Shown: piece by piece, positions 8,301-17,087 of the stretch
Position numbering within the stretch: position 1 is the first letter of the stretch
How the letters are laid out: the number at the start of each line of letters is the position of its first letter
NCBI RefSeq assembly: GCF_004309355.1
Contig: NZ_BJCC01000008.1
Location: 1-64,000 of the forward strand
Direction: 5' to 3'
From: Enterococcus florum
GTDB taxonomy: Bacteria; Bacillota; Bacilli; Lactobacillales; Enterococcaceae
DNA length: 64,000 bases
Notes under the pieces: generated by a model
What the model saw: the letters and a program-made list of their open reading frames with translations, nothing else
The model's database searches: none
Told to the model about the DNA's origin: nothing
Position numbers and translations under genes: made by a program

Positions 8301-9092
8301 TCAGCCCCACTCTTGACGTTGACGGTTGCTTTGGATCAAGGTTGCTGCGGGGATCTCAGGATGATGGTATCTGCGCCTTTTTTGAGTCTTTTCTTTAAAG
8401 TTAATGGCTTTTTCCGGACAATACTGGACACAAGCGAGGCATTGTTCGCAATGGTTCAAAAAAGCTGGTTGTCCGTCATGCATTTCAATATTGTTTACGG
8501 GACATACTTTTTCGCATAAGTTGCATGAGACACAAGCTTGACTGATTTGGTAATGACGGTCGGAGGTCTGGGCCCGCTGGATCTGCCAACGATAATAGCG
8601 GTCAAGCAATGGGATGTTTCTTCGGGTCTGCTTAATTGTTTTCATCCGCAGGTCTTCCACGATGTGCTGCAGCGCCTGATCAGCCTGAATGGTCTTTTGT
8701 TCCAGCTTTCGGCTCAAATCATACATCACGACATAGTTGGAAAACATTTTTAGCTTGGCACTGTAATGCAGGGCTTGACCCTTCTGACACAGCAAGCCAT
8801 TCAGTTGAGACAAGGCATTGCCGGACAATTCGCCGAAAGTGGTGATCCCATAGACATACTCGCAGCGGCACTGAGAAAGATCCAGTTGTCGAATAAATCG
8901 TTCTGCCTGACGCGGCAGTCCTTGAAAATACGTCGGATAAATAAACCCAATGCTTTCATATGTTCCTGTTAGTGAAGGACACACCGGACAGCTCATTGAT
9001 TGGATCCTGCACGGACGGAATGCTTTGCCAATGGTTTTTGCTGCATGCAGACTGTTGCCGGTACCAGAAAAATAGAAAATCAGATGTTTCAT
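8301..9092 (-). CDS. EFR1-type flavodoxin/ferredoxin fusion
   Basis: 263 residues. The N-terminal flavodoxin-like domain binds FMN (phosphate loop FSGTGNSLHAAK near residue 10). The C-terminal part has two 4Fe-4S motifs, CVSCNLCEKVCP and CEQCLACVQYCP. Such EFR1-family proteins are low-potential electron carriers of anaerobes; the partner is unknown. The ATG at 9092 follows GAGGTGG; an in-frame GTG 9 bases upstream overlaps that ribosome site. In this window it could serve proline reductase or another reductase, but no linkage shows that. Confidence 0.8.
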   Translation of the reverse strand: MKHLIFYFSGTGNSLHAAKTIGKAFRPCRIQSMSCPVCPSLTGTYESIGFIYPTYFQGLPRQAERFIRQLDLSQCRCEYVYGITTFGELSGNALSQLNGLLCQKGQALHYSAKLKMFSNYVVMYDLSRKLEQKTIQADQALQHIVEDLRMKTIKQTRRNIPLLDRYYRWQIQRAQTSDRHYQISQACVSCNLCEKVCPVNNIEMHDGQPAFLNHCEQCLACVQYCPEKAINFKEKTQKRRRYHHPEIPAATLIQSNRQRQEWG

Positions 9093-9158
9093 TGCTTCCA
9101 CCTCGCTTCATTTTTTTCAGCATAACACTGAATCTTACTTGAGGGTCAATATGGTAAA

Positions 9159-9317
9159 ATGAAGGAAATAGAGGAGCTGATCCAAGGCTATTCAGACATC
9201 CTCGCGATCATTGCCAGTCTGCCTCTGATGAATGCGTTTGACGAGCTTTCCGATAAAAGACAGGAGACGATTTTGCTGATCGATCAGCACTACAAGCGAT
9301 TGTCAAAGACGATTTGA
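9159..9317 (+). CDS. small hypothetical protein, 52 aa
   Basis: An open frame of 52 codons beginning MKEIEELIQGYSDILAIIAS, with a heptad-like alternation of hydrophobic and charged residues that suggests helices. It is divergent from the EFR1 gene. A GAGGG lies about 14 bases upstream, which is rather far. The protein-like composition (ELSDKRQETILLIDQHYKRL) supports coding, but I recognise no family. Confidence 0.45.
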   Translation: MKEIEELIQGYSDILAIIASLPLMNAFDELSDKRQETILLIDQHYKRLSKTI

Positions 9318-9409
9318 GAGCAATCAAAAAGACATGCTGCCGCAAATCGTTTAAATCGATGCTTGCTTATTTGGATGGTCAATCAGTCGATAGAAAACCT
9401 GTTGACTCT

Positions 9410-9438
9410 TTGAAATTCGAGGGCGGTTATGATAAAAT
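9410..9438 (+). promoter_or_regulatory. promoter of the candidate antitoxin RNA
   Basis: TTGAAA at 9410-9415 and TAAAAT at 9433-9438 are spaced exactly 17 bp. It drives + strand transcription toward the terminator at 9518-9560, with no coding frame of its own. Confidence 0.6.
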
Positions 9439-9444
9439 AGGAAC

Positions 9445-9560
9445 GAAAAGAGGAGTTGTGGCAACAACTCCTCCTTGCAGACCGTTTAAGACGGTGGCAT
9501 CTTTTTTGGTTCAAAAATAGACCGTCAACTCGCCAAAGTTGAGACGGTCTATTTTTTTTG
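9445..9560 (+). ncRNA. candidate type I antitoxin RNA
   Basis: A short transcript of about 110 nt is predicted from the promoter at 9410-9438 to the strong hairpin ATAGACCGTC ... GACGGTCTAT plus Ts (9518-9560). It contains two internal hairpins (GAGTTGTGGCAACAACTC and ACCGTTTAAGACGGT). It converges on the toxin gene and shares the bidirectional terminator. GGCATCT at 9496-9502 recurs at 9723-9729, inside the region transcribed antisense as the toxin leader. This is the direct-repeat arrangement of Fst/par-type systems. The RNA is inferred, not shown. Confidence 0.5.
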
Positions 9561-9662
9561 CTCTTTTTTGAACTTCACCCACGCCAAGAAGGAATCACTG
9601 GCCTTCGCGATCGCGGTCACGATCACTGCCGCAGCACCTATCAGAGCGATGAGTTGATCCAT
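9549..9662 (-). CDS. candidate type I toxin, 37-aa membrane peptide
   Basis: A 37-residue peptide starting MDQLIALIGAAAVIVTAIAK: one hydrophobic helix followed by a short basic tail ending KFKKEQKK. Size and layout match Fst-, Hol_Tox- and TxpA-like membrane toxins, although the PxFVG motif of Fst is absent. It would be translated from a minus-strand RNA starting near 9771 behind an extended -10 (TGGTACAAT), giving a leader of about 110 nt, and ending at a terminator shared with the convergent antitoxin RNA. It might instead be a small structural membrane peptide. Confidence 0.55.
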   Translation of the reverse strand: MDQLIALIGAAAVIVTAIAKASDSFLAWVKFKKEQKK

Positions 9663-9840
9663 GGAGAACAAATCAGGCAATCCTTTCTATCTGAGTACCG
9701 CCGATAAGTTTTTAAACTCATAGGCATCTGTCCCTTCGATCGTTTTGCCAACCGTCACAAACTTCCTGCAACTATGATTGTACCATAACAAACGAAAGAG
9801 CGGGAACGAACGTTTGTCTATTGAGGTTTATTTATCAGAA

Positions 9841-9868
9841 AAGGAACTTTCCCATAATCGGAAAGTCC
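9841..9868 (-). terminator. terminator of the met operon
   Basis: On the minus strand GGACTTTCC pairs with GGGAAAGTTCC over a short loop and is followed by TTTTCT, just after the nitrilase stop codon. Confidence 0.75.
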
Positions 9869-9880
9869 CAAAAATACGTC

Positions 9881-10660
9881 TTAATACAGTTCCGTTCTTC
9901 GATCCTCAAACACGGGCATTGCTTGACGAGCTTCGGCCACACGTGCTGGGTCGATCTCGATCGTTCCCGTCTCTTCTTGCTCCCCCAGCTCCAGCAGAAT
10001 CTCGCCAAAAGGATCAATAACCAGCGAATGACCAGCGAACCGGTTTGCTGGGTCCTCGCCGGCTCGATTGACCCCGACGACATAGGACTGGTTTTCGATC
10101 GCTCTGGCCTGCAGCAGCTTGCGCCAAGCAGCTAAGCGTTGGATCGGCCATTGTGCAGGCACCACAAACAAATCGGTTCCTGTTTTACTGACTTGTCTGC
10201 GGAACCATTCAGGAAACCGCAGGTCGTAACAGATCATCGGCGAAACCTTGAAATCTCCCATTTGGATCGTCACGCCTTGATCGCCAGCTATCAAATACTG
10301 TTCCTCCTGCATCAGACGGAACAAATGGACTTTGTCATACCTTCCTAAATGCTCGCCAGAGGGCCCACACAAAAAGCAGGTGTTGCGGTAGTCCTTTTCT
10401 TGTTTCACCGCCACAGAGCCTCCTAAAAGGTAAATTTCGCAGTCTTGAGCCAGTTTACTCAGTAATGTTCGGGTCCGCCGCCCATTTTCGTCTGCGATTT
10501 CCGATAGACGCGTCAAATCATAGCCGGTATTCCACATTTCAGGCAGGATCACCAGCTGATCTTTTGCCAACACCATTTGTTTGATGAGTCTTTCTACTCG
10601 AGCAAAATTTTTCTCTGGTTCGCCGTAGCAGATATCCATCTGTATCAAAGTAATTTTCAT
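9881..10660 (-). CDS. carbon-nitrogen hydrolase (nitrilase superfamily, omega-amidase-like)
   Basis: 259 residues. The Glu-Lys-Cys triad is visible: LPEMWNTGYD (Glu), RYDKVHLF (Lys) and MICYDLRFPEWFR (Cys). The sequence resembles the YafV/MtnU branch, omega-amidases that hydrolyse 2-oxoglutaramate or its methionine-salvage analogue. Its start lies 3 bases past the stop of metI, so it is the last gene of the met operon and under the same T-box. This supports a role in methionine-linked transamination, an inference from position. Confidence 0.82.
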   Translation of the reverse strand: MKITLIQMDICYGEPEKNFARVERLIKQMVLAKDQLVILPEMWNTGYDLTRLSEIADENGRRTRTLLSKLAQDCEIYLLGGSVAVKQEKDYRNTCFLCGPSGEHLGRYDKVHLFRLMQEEQYLIAGDQGVTIQMGDFKVSPMICYDLRFPEWFRRQVSKTGTDLFVVPAQWPIQRLAAWRKLLQARAIENQSYVVGVNRAGEDPANRFAGHSLVIDPFGEILLELGEQEETGTIEIDPARVAEARQAMPVFEDRRTELY

Positions 10661-10663
10661 TTG

Positions 10664-11326
10664 TTAGCTCCGATCTAAACGTTTTGCGATGCTGTTACCG
10701 ATCGATTGGACCACTTGGACTAATACGATCAATAAACAAATTGTAGCATACATCACAGTGGGCTCGTTCCTTAAAAATCCGTATTGGTAGGCGATGCTGC
10801 CGAGACCTCCTGCACCAACCAGACCAGCCATAGCCGTAGCCCCGATCAAGCCGATCAATGCAATCGTCAATCCGCGGATGATCCCGCCTCGCGCTTCCCT
10901 TAGCAGTACGGTTTTTACGATATTAAAGTGGCTGATGCCCATGGACTGGTAGGCTTCGATGACACCTTGGTCAACCTCCAGAAGCGAGGTCTCGACTAAA
11001 CGAGCCAAATAAGGAGCGGTATACACGATCAACGGCAGCAGGACCCCTCGCACACCAATCGTTGTGCCTACAATCAATTTCGTTAACGGTAAAATCAGGA
11101 ACAGCATAATGATAAAAGGTAGAGAACGCAGAATATTGATCCCCCAGTTCAACACTGCATACGTCGCTGGATTACTGTTCAAGCCGCCTTCACGGCTCAA
11201 AACTAGAAACACCCCTAAAGGAATCCCGATAAGGATCGACACCAGCAGTCCGATGCTGACCATGATCAGCGTCTGCCCCGTCCCTTCCACGATGACCGAT
11301 CCCCATTGTTGCGCAAATGTGCTCAT
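10664..11326 (-). CDS. metI: methionine ABC transporter permease MetI
   Basis: 220 residues with five predicted membrane helices. The EAA loop coupling to the ATPase is seen in EAYQSMGISHFNIVKTVLLREA. It forms the membrane channel of the D/L-methionine importer with MetN and MetQ. The start overlaps the end of metN by four bases, indicating translational coupling. Confidence 0.92.
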   Translation of the reverse strand: MSTFAQQWGSVIVEGTGQTLIMVSIGLLVSILIGIPLGVFLVLSREGGLNSNPATYAVLNWGINILRSLPFIIMLFLILPLTKLIVGTTIGVRGVLLPLIVYTAPYLARLVETSLLEVDQGVIEAYQSMGISHFNIVKTVLLREARGGIIRGLTIALIGLIGATAMAGLVGAGGLGSIAYQYGFLRNEPTVMYATICLLIVLVQVVQSIGNSIAKRLDRS

Positions 11327-12339
11327 GCGTGTACCTCCTCAATAATAATTCCTTGCGAAGCAATATAAGCTTTCGCCTCAGCAAATTCGGCTTCTGTCCC
11401 GCCTGTCAGCTGCACCAGCAGCTGGCCGTGGCGCTGGTCTTTTAAATAGCGGATATTGCCGCTCAAAATATTTGGCAGCAGATCATATCGTTTGGCAACC
11501 TGAGCCAAAACAGGCTCTGTAGCTTCCTCACCGATAAATTGCAGATGCAGCAATCGCCCTGTCGACTTGTATCCGTCCAGTACTTCTTCTGGCACATCAT
11601 AGTGTTCATTCGCCCCGATAAACCGTTTAGTGGTTGGATTTTGAGGTTGAGTAAAGACTTGAATCACCGGGCCTTCTTCGATCACTCTTCCCTCTTCCAT
11701 CACTGCTACCCGATCGCAAATCCGCTGAACGACATCGATTTCATGCGTGATCAAAAAGATCGTGATCCCTAAGTCCTTGTTGATCTTCAGCAGCAATTCC
11801 AAGATCGCTTCGGTGGTTTCTGGGTCTAAGGCACTGGTCGCTTCATCGGACAGTAGGATCTCTGGTTCATGAGCCAACGCACGAGCAATCGCCACTCGCT
11901 GTTTCTGACCGCCGGAAAGTTGTGCAGGATAATTGTCCTTGCGATCAGACAAGCCGACTAACGCCAAATAGGTATTGACTCGTTTTTCGATCACCTCCGC
12001 AGAGATTCCTTCCAGCTGCAGGGGTTTCGCAATGTTTTCATAAACGGTGGCGGTTGAAAGCAAGTTGTAGCCTTGAAAGATCATGCCAATCTTGCGCCGA
12101 GTCAGAAGGAGCTCTTTCTTGCTCAGCTGATTCAAATTTTGGCCGTTGATCCAGACCTCCCCTTGCGTCGGAGCCTCTAAAAAATTGACCATGCGGATCA
12201 AGGTCGATTTTCCAGCACCTGAATAGCCGACGACACCAAAAATCTCGCCCTTTTGAATTGTCAGATCGACGGCTTTGACCGCTTCGACCATATTTTTTTT
12301 CTGTTGGTAGGTTTTCGATACGTGCTTTAATTCAATCAT
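11323..12339 (-). CDS. metN: methionine ABC transporter ATPase MetN
   Basis: 338 residues. Walker A GYSGAGKST, signature LSGGQKQRVAIARAL, Walker B ILLSDEATSALDPET and a C-terminal NIL (ACT-like) domain from about residue 265, which in this family binds methionine and gives transinhibition. The ATG at 12339 is used because a purine-rich ribosome site precedes it; an in-frame ATG six codons upstream has none. It is the second gene after metQ, 23 bases downstream. Confidence 0.93.
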   Translation of the reverse strand: MIELKHVSKTYQQKKNMVEAVKAVDLTIQKGEIFGVVGYSGAGKSTLIRMVNFLEAPTQGEVWINGQNLNQLSKKELLLTRRKIGMIFQGYNLLSTATVYENIAKPLQLEGISAEVIEKRVNTYLALVGLSDRKDNYPAQLSGGQKQRVAIARALAHEPEILLSDEATSALDPETTEAILELLLKINKDLGITIFLITHEIDVVQRICDRVAVMEEGRVIEEGPVIQVFTQPQNPTTKRFIGANEHYDVPEEVLDGYKSTGRLLHLQFIGEEATEPVLAQVAKRYDLLPNILSGNIRYLKDQRHGQLLVQLTGGTEAEFAEAKAYIASQGIIIEEVHA

Positions 12340-12362
12340 GGTCTTCCCCCACTTCAATGTGT

Positions 12363-13193
12363 TTAAAATGCTGGCACGACAGATCCCTTAAAGGTCTCGT
12401 CGATAAACTGTTTAGTCTCTTCTGACTGGTAATACTCCCGCAATTTTTCAATGACTTTGTCATTTTTATTAGCCACTCGAACAGCGAACACGTTAAAATA
12501 CGGATTGTTTTCCTGTGGTTCATGGTAAACAGCGTCATCATTGATCGTCAGACCAGCACCAAAGGCAAAATTGGTATTGATGGCGGCTGCGGCCAGTTCG
12601 CCCAGCTGCTGCGGGATCTGCGAAGCCTCCAGCTCAACGATTTCGATTTTTTTAGGATTTTCTGCTACATCATTTTTGGTTGCTTGGACTTCGACGCCGT
12701 CTTTTAGTTTCAAAACACCGGCCTCCTCTAGTAGTTTTAATGCGCGATATTCGTTAGTCGGGTCATTTGGTACACCGACCTTGTCTCCTTCCTTTAACTC
12801 ATCCAGCGATTTCAACTTCTCTGAATAGACGCCCAGTGGAAAAACAACTGTTTTAAATGCCTGCTCAATCTCATAATTTTTGTCCTTCGCCTGTTGCTCC
12901 AAAAAGGACAAGGTTTGGTAGCTGTTGCCATCTAAATCGCCGTCATTCAACGCAGTATTCGGCGTGTTGTAATCATCAAAGGTCTTTACTTCGATTGTCA
13001 GACCATCCTCGTTTGCTTGTTTTGCCACCTCTTCTAAGATTTGCTGGTGCGGACCCGAAGTCACCCCGATCGTCACCTTATCCTCGTCTAAGGCCGCCTC
13101 TTTTTTATTGCTGCCTCCACAAGCAGCCAACAGAAGTCCTCCGGCTATTAAAACTGTTCCTGCTAAAATCGTTTGCTTGATTCCTTTTTTCAT
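12363..13193 (-). CDS. metQ: methionine-binding lipoprotein MetQ
   Basis: 276 residues of the NlpA/MetQ family. The signal sequence ends in GGLLLAACGGS, a lipobox whose cysteine is lipidated. The mature part contains the typical KVTIGVTSGPHQQILE start, DLDGNSYQTLSFLEQ and a VPNDPTNEYRALKLLE motif. It captures methionine outside the membrane and hands it to MetI/MetN. The ATG at 13193 follows GAGGAGGA. First gene behind the T-box. Confidence 0.93.
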   Translation of the reverse strand: MKKGIKQTILAGTVLIAGGLLLAACGGSNKKEAALDEDKVTIGVTSGPHQQILEEVAKQANEDGLTIEVKTFDDYNTPNTALNDGDLDGNSYQTLSFLEQQAKDKNYEIEQAFKTVVFPLGVYSEKLKSLDELKEGDKVGVPNDPTNEYRALKLLEEAGVLKLKDGVEVQATKNDVAENPKKIEIVELEASQIPQQLGELAAAAINTNFAFGAGLTINDDAVYHEPQENNPYFNVFAVRVANKNDKVIEKLREYYQSEETKQFIDETFKGSVVPAF

Positions 13194-13232
13194 GAATGAT
13201 TCCTCCTCAAATTTTTTGCCAAAAGAAAAAAA

Positions 13233-13517
13233 CTCGCCCTTTTCCACCCACTAAGAGTTGGAAAAGGACGAGCTTACTCGCGGTACCACCTTTTTTTGCA
13301 GAATGTCTCACGACCTCTGCCTTAACTAGTACGTGTTCATACTAGAGCGTTCCTAACGAGCGCTACCCCGTCACCGTCTACCTATCGACAGTGCCGTTCA
13401 GAGACCATTTTCTACACACGTCCGCATATCTGGCTCTCACCTGCCCAGACTCTCTTTGATGCTTCGTTGTCTATACTTTTCTCTTCATCACGTTTTTCTT
13501 TTTAGCGATTTGTTATG
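13233..13517 (-). promoter_or_regulatory. Met-specific T-box leader
   Basis: On the minus strand the leader carries the T-box core GGTGGTACCGCG (13279-13290) that pairs with the uncharged tRNA acceptor end. The terminator hairpin downstream (13233-13273) is CTCGCCCTTTTCC pairing with GGAAAAGGACGAG. The base of stem I (AAGAGA with TCTCT) and an AGTA element enclose the specifier codon ATG at 13406-13408, so it senses tRNA-Met. Low charged tRNA-Met should open transcription of metQNI and the nitrilase gene. Confidence 0.88.
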
Positions 13518-13523
13518 AGTTGT

Positions 13524-13552
13524 ATCATACCCAGACGAAATTCATTTGTCAA
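13524..13552 (-). promoter_or_regulatory. promoter of the met operon
   Basis: TTGACA and TATGAT, spaced 17 bp, on the minus strand directly upstream of the T-box leader: a near-consensus sigma-A promoter. Confidence 0.85.
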
Positions 13553-13577
13553 CAGTCAATTTTCATCTTTTTCACAG

Positions 13578-13606
13578 TTGACTTTAATTTTAGAAAAGCT
13601 TAGACT
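13578..13606 (+). promoter_or_regulatory. promoter of the GldA-like gene
   Basis: TTGACT and TAGACT spaced 17 bp, about 40 bases before the start codon and divergent from the met promoter. Confidence 0.65.
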
Positions 13607-13643
13607 AATCTCAATTTAAAAAACTAGGAGTTGACGATGTTTT

Positions 13644-14711
13644 ATGGATATCACCGTTGAAGTTCGACCCGGAGCGAATCGCTACGCCACCGGCAAAGGA
13701 ATTTTGCAGGATCTGCCTGCTTATTTAGTTCCTTTTAAAAAGGTTGCTGTGGTCACTGGAGAAATTTCTTTTCAAATTTTTTCCGACTATTATCAAAAAG
13801 AATTCAATTATCCGCTTTATCGCTATAACGGCAGTGCCAGTCGTGAGGATGCACAACGAATCGCTGATGAGATCGGTGAAGCCGATGTGATTCTGGCCAT
13901 CGGCGGCGGCCGTGTACTGGACACGGGCAAACTTGTTGCCGAGGTCATGAATATCGAAATGATCGCCGTCCCTACCCTGATCTCAAACTGTGCACCCTTC
14001 ACACCGATCGTGGCGGTCTACCACCCGGATCGAACATTTCGCGAGATGGGCTTTATGCCTAGAGCGCCTTTTCTGACCTTGATCGATTATCAGTTTTTAC
14101 TGGTTACACCACAAGATTATTTTGTCGCTGGCATTGGCGATACAATCGCTAAATGGTATGAGATAATCGGCATCACCAAGCAGCTGAGTGAAGAAGAAAA
14201 AACGGCCTACATCCGCTTGGGAATCGCCAGCGCGAAAGTAATCCTAGACATTTTATTAAGCGATTCGATCGAAGGAATCGCTGATCTTAAAAAGCAACAG
14301 ATTACCCCAGCGTTTGAACGCGTTGCGGATACTATCATTGGTTTGGCAGGTGAAACCGGCGGCTTTGCAGCCACTTATGGACGCTCTGCCGGTGCCCATG
14401 CTATTCACGATGGTCTCTCCTACCTAGAAGCGACTCATGCACAGCTTCATGGAAACAAAGTTGCTTACGGAATATTGGTTCAATTAGCACATACCAATGA
14501 ACTTGATGAGATCAAAAAGCTGCACACGTTCTACAAAAACACAGGATTGCCGACCAAGCTTGCTGAATTAGATGTTTTAGACACAAGTAAAGAAGGTTTA
14601 GCACCTTGTACACAGCATGCTGCATCTCTAGAAGAAACCTTTAGAATGATCGATCCTGAGATAACCCCAGAACAGGTTTATCAAGCGATCCAAATCGTAG
14701 AGTCTCTTTAA
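13644..14711 (+). CDS. iron-containing alcohol dehydrogenase family (GldA-like)
   Basis: 355 residues. The N-terminal part binds NAD(P) (GGGRVLDTGK near residue 90), and metal-binding residues lie in FVAGIGDTIAKWYE, GRSAGAHAIHDGLSYL and THAQLHGNKVAYG. These match the glycerol dehydrogenase-like group. The substrate is unclear: glycerol, 1,2-propanediol or another polyol. The AGGAG ribosome site is about 13 bases before the ATG. A short overlapping frame (ATG at 13637, seven codons) lies between them and could slow initiation. The gene ends in a strong terminator at the edge of the iteron region. Confidence 0.8.
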   Translation: MDITVEVRPGANRYATGKGILQDLPAYLVPFKKVAVVTGEISFQIFSDYYQKEFNYPLYRYNGSASREDAQRIADEIGEADVILAIGGGRVLDTGKLVAEVMNIEMIAVPTLISNCAPFTPIVAVYHPDRTFREMGFMPRAPFLTLIDYQFLLVTPQDYFVAGIGDTIAKWYEIIGITKQLSEEEKTAYIRLGIASAKVILDILLSDSIEGIADLKKQQITPAFERVADTIIGLAGETGGFAATYGRSAGAHAIHDGLSYLEATHAQLHGNKVAYGILVQLAHTNELDEIKKLHTFYKNTGLPTKLAELDVLDTSKEGLAPCTQHAASLEETFRMIDPEITPEQVYQAIQIVESL

Positions 14712-15645
14712 TTAAAGTTTACCCCCAACCTATTGAAGTATACTTCAATAGGTTTTTTATTGTTTATATTTATACGATGAAGTAAACCTTATTTAGTTTA
14801 ATCAATTTAGGGTTTACTTTTTTTACAAGGTAGACCTCATTTAATAAAACAAGTTTTCACTTCAATTCATTTATGGTTTACTCTATACTAGAAATATAAA
14901 GTAAACTTCATCGCTTCATTTTAAAGTAAACTTTATTATTTATGAAGTTTACTTTTTCTTTGTCTATATACATTTATATCAATATTCATAGAACAAAAAG
15001 GTTTACTTTTTATATATAAGGTTTACTTTTATCGAATCATGTATATATAAAGTAAACTATATATCTACAATTCGATTTGCAGTTTACCTAATAAACATTA
15101 AAAGTTTACTTTTTAAAGTGAATTTCACTGACTTTATAGCTATTAGCCATGTCAAAAGTTTACTTTTATTTAGAAAAAGTAGACCTTATTTTTAAATAAA
15201 GTCTACTGTATAATATTATTTCAAAGTAAACTTCAATTAAAAAGTAAACTTCATTATACAAATATCTATATTAAAGTGTACTTCAATTTTTATATATTGT
15301 TTACCTTTTTACTCTTTTAGGTATACTTTTTTTTGCGTAAAAGCTTTTATTACAACACTACGAACTATAAATAGTTTACTCTTATTTTAATAAAAGTGAA
15401 CTCTATTTATATTTTAAAGTTTACTCCATTTTTTTAAACAGTTTACTCTAATTAATCTTGGTGAAAAGTATCTTTTTAGAAATTTAAGTGACCTGTTCTA
15501 TTTATCGAATTAAAGTAAACCATTATTCTTTTTTTTAGTTCCGTCTAATAAAGTTTACCATATTATTCATCATTATAGTAAACCGTATTGTAATTTTTTG
15601 CTTTTTATAGTAAACTTTAAAAGAATATGAGCAGAATAGGAGTTT
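14712..15645. repeat. iteron array with about 24 copies of GTTTAC/GTAAAC (putative centromere)
   Basis: A stretch of about 930 bases with no gene and extreme AT content. The core GTTTAC occurs about 24 times exactly, in both orientations, mostly within a longer AAGTTTACTTT or AAGTAAACTTYA context; several further copies differ by one base (GTAGAC, GTATAC). Spacing is irregular. The last copy lies five bases before the parA start codon. Such an array beside parA fits a partition centromere, and could also autoregulate parA. Confidence 0.8.
14727..14758. terminator. terminator of the GldA-like gene
   Basis: A perfect palindrome, AACCTATTGAAGTA / TACTTCAATAGGTT, followed by a T-run. Confidence 0.85.
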
Positions 15646-15650
15646 ACCGT

Positions 15651-16502
15651 ATGGCCAATAAAAAAGCAGAGACCTATGTAGTGGGGAATTTTAAAGGTGG
15701 AGTAGGGAAGTCGACAACTGTCCAAATGTTGTCCTTTGAAAGTGCCTTTCGAAAGCATCGAAAAACGTTAGTGATCGATTTAGACCCTCAGGGCAATACC
15801 AGCGATGTGTTGTCTTTAACGGCTGAAAATTTCGGAAACATGGATCTCCCTGATGAATTCGATTCGACGATTTGGGAAGCTGTTCGAACAGGGGATATCG
15901 CGGGATCTATCTACAATATCCTTCCAAATTTGGACTTGATTCCTGCGAATATTTCTTTTTCTGATTTTCCAGATTATATGATCGAAAAATACCCAAGCGA
16001 CAAATTGTCGCAATTTCAATATATGGAACGCTTGATCGAGCCTTTGAAACAGATTTACGACGTCATCTACATTGACGTTCCGCCAACAATCAGTACGTAC
16101 TCAAATGCTGCAATGTACGTAGCGGAATATGTCATTGTGATCCTGCAGACTCAGGTAAAATCCCTAAAAGGGGCTCAGAACTACATTGATTATATGAATT
16201 TCTTCGTGGAGCAGTACGATACAGACCTAGAAGTAGTAGGGATCGTCCCGTTCATGATGCAAAAACGTGATTCTGTCGATCAGGAGATCTACGAAACCGC
16301 AAAGGATATCTATGGTGACCATCTTCTAAAAACGGTCGTCTTAAACCAAAGTCGCTTAAAACGCTACGATGGGTCCGGGATTACCTATGATATCAACAAG
16401 AATGGTAAGGTAGAGCAGTGGGATAACCGTGCACACGAGGTTTTCATGCAAATCCTTGACGAAATTGATGAGCATCGTATTTTATTATCAGAAGTGGAGT
16501 AG
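15651..16502 (+). CDS. parA: ParA-family partition ATPase
   Basis: 283 residues. The deviant Walker A box is FKGGVGKSTT near the N-terminus, and the Walker B-like segments VIDLDPQGNTSDV and VIYIDVPPTIS follow, all typical of ParA/Soj-type ATPases. It binds ATP and DNA and moves the replicon copies apart. The ATG at 15651 follows TAGGAG by eight bases; an upstream ATG at 15627 has no ribosome site. It resembles RepB/PrgP of enterococcal RepA_N plasmids. The next gene starts 11 bases downstream. Confidence 0.9.
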   Translation: MANKKAETYVVGNFKGGVGKSTTVQMLSFESAFRKHRKTLVIDLDPQGNTSDVLSLTAENFGNMDLPDEFDSTIWEAVRTGDIAGSIYNILPNLDLIPANISFSDFPDYMIEKYPSDKLSQFQYMERLIEPLKQIYDVIYIDVPPTISTYSNAAMYVAEYVIVILQTQVKSLKGAQNYIDYMNFFVEQYDTDLEVVGIVPFMMQKRDSVDQEIYETAKDIYGDHLLKTVVLNQSRLKRYDGSGITYDINKNGKVEQWDNRAHEVFMQILDEIDEHRILLSEVE

Positions 16503-16513
16503 GGGGAGGTTAA

Positions 16514-17071
16514 ATGGCAAAGAAAATGAAGCTTGACTCGCTTTTGACCGCGAACAAGAAGAATAAAGGCATTGAAAAGATGTCTGAATACACTAAACAA
16601 GATAAAAAAGAAGCGGAACAGCCAAAACCTAGTTCAAAAGATCTTCTAGCCAATGCACCGATCAAACGGGAAATTCCTGCTAGACAGCAACATTCTTCGT
16701 TTAGGACTACGCAAGACGCACCTTTGCGGACAACATATCGTCAACCAGAACCTGTTTCAGAAGAAAATAATCATGAAGCGGGGAAAAGAGGGCGTAAACG
16801 GCAATACTATGATCCACGTTTAAAGGCGCTTGAAATGCAGAAGATCTCTGCACGAACAAAAATCCGGATTCAAAACCTGATCAATGCCAAATTTGACGGC
16901 TTTACACCGGATAAAATGTTTGATTGGCTCTATGAATACTACATTGAGAAAGAGTTGTCAAAGGATGACCGAAACTTCTTGAACCATGTCGAAGAAACCG
17001 CCATGGAAGAGTACAAAGAGAAGCCAAAGTACCAGAAATTATTTAAAGAATTAGAAAACGATGAGAAATAG
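16514..17071 (+). CDS. putative centromere-binding partner of ParA (ParB/RepC-like)
   Basis: 185 residues, very rich in Lys, Arg and Glu. The first 90 residues look disordered and contain a basic patch, GKRGRKRQYYDPR. The C-terminal 90 residues form predicted helices (KISARTKIRIQNLINAKFDG...), which could be a DNA-binding dimer domain as in RepC/PrgO-type adaptors. There is no sequence match that I recognise; the call rests on operon position after parA and between two iteron arrays. Strong ribosome site GGGGGAGG. Confidence 0.65.
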   Translation: MAKKMKLDSLLTANKKNKGIEKMSEYTKQDKKEAEQPKPSSKDLLANAPIKREIPARQQHSSFRTTQDAPLRTTYRQPEPVSEENNHEAGKRGRKRQYYDPRLKALEMQKISARTKIRIQNLINAKFDGFTPDKMFDWLYEYYIEKELSKDDRNFLNHVEETAMEEYKEKPKYQKLFKELENDEK

Positions 17072-17087
17072 CGGTAAAAAAAGTAAA

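Noticed and set aside
9314-9520. A 68-residue frame on the + strand over the antitoxin RNA region
   Set aside because: It starts with a weak codon, covers the promoter and hairpins of the candidate RNA, and its composition (TTPPCRPFKTVASF) is not protein-like.
14712-15645. CRISPR array
   Set aside because: Repeat units are 6-11 bases, occur in both orientations at irregular spacing, and have no constant spacer length; no cas gene is in the window.
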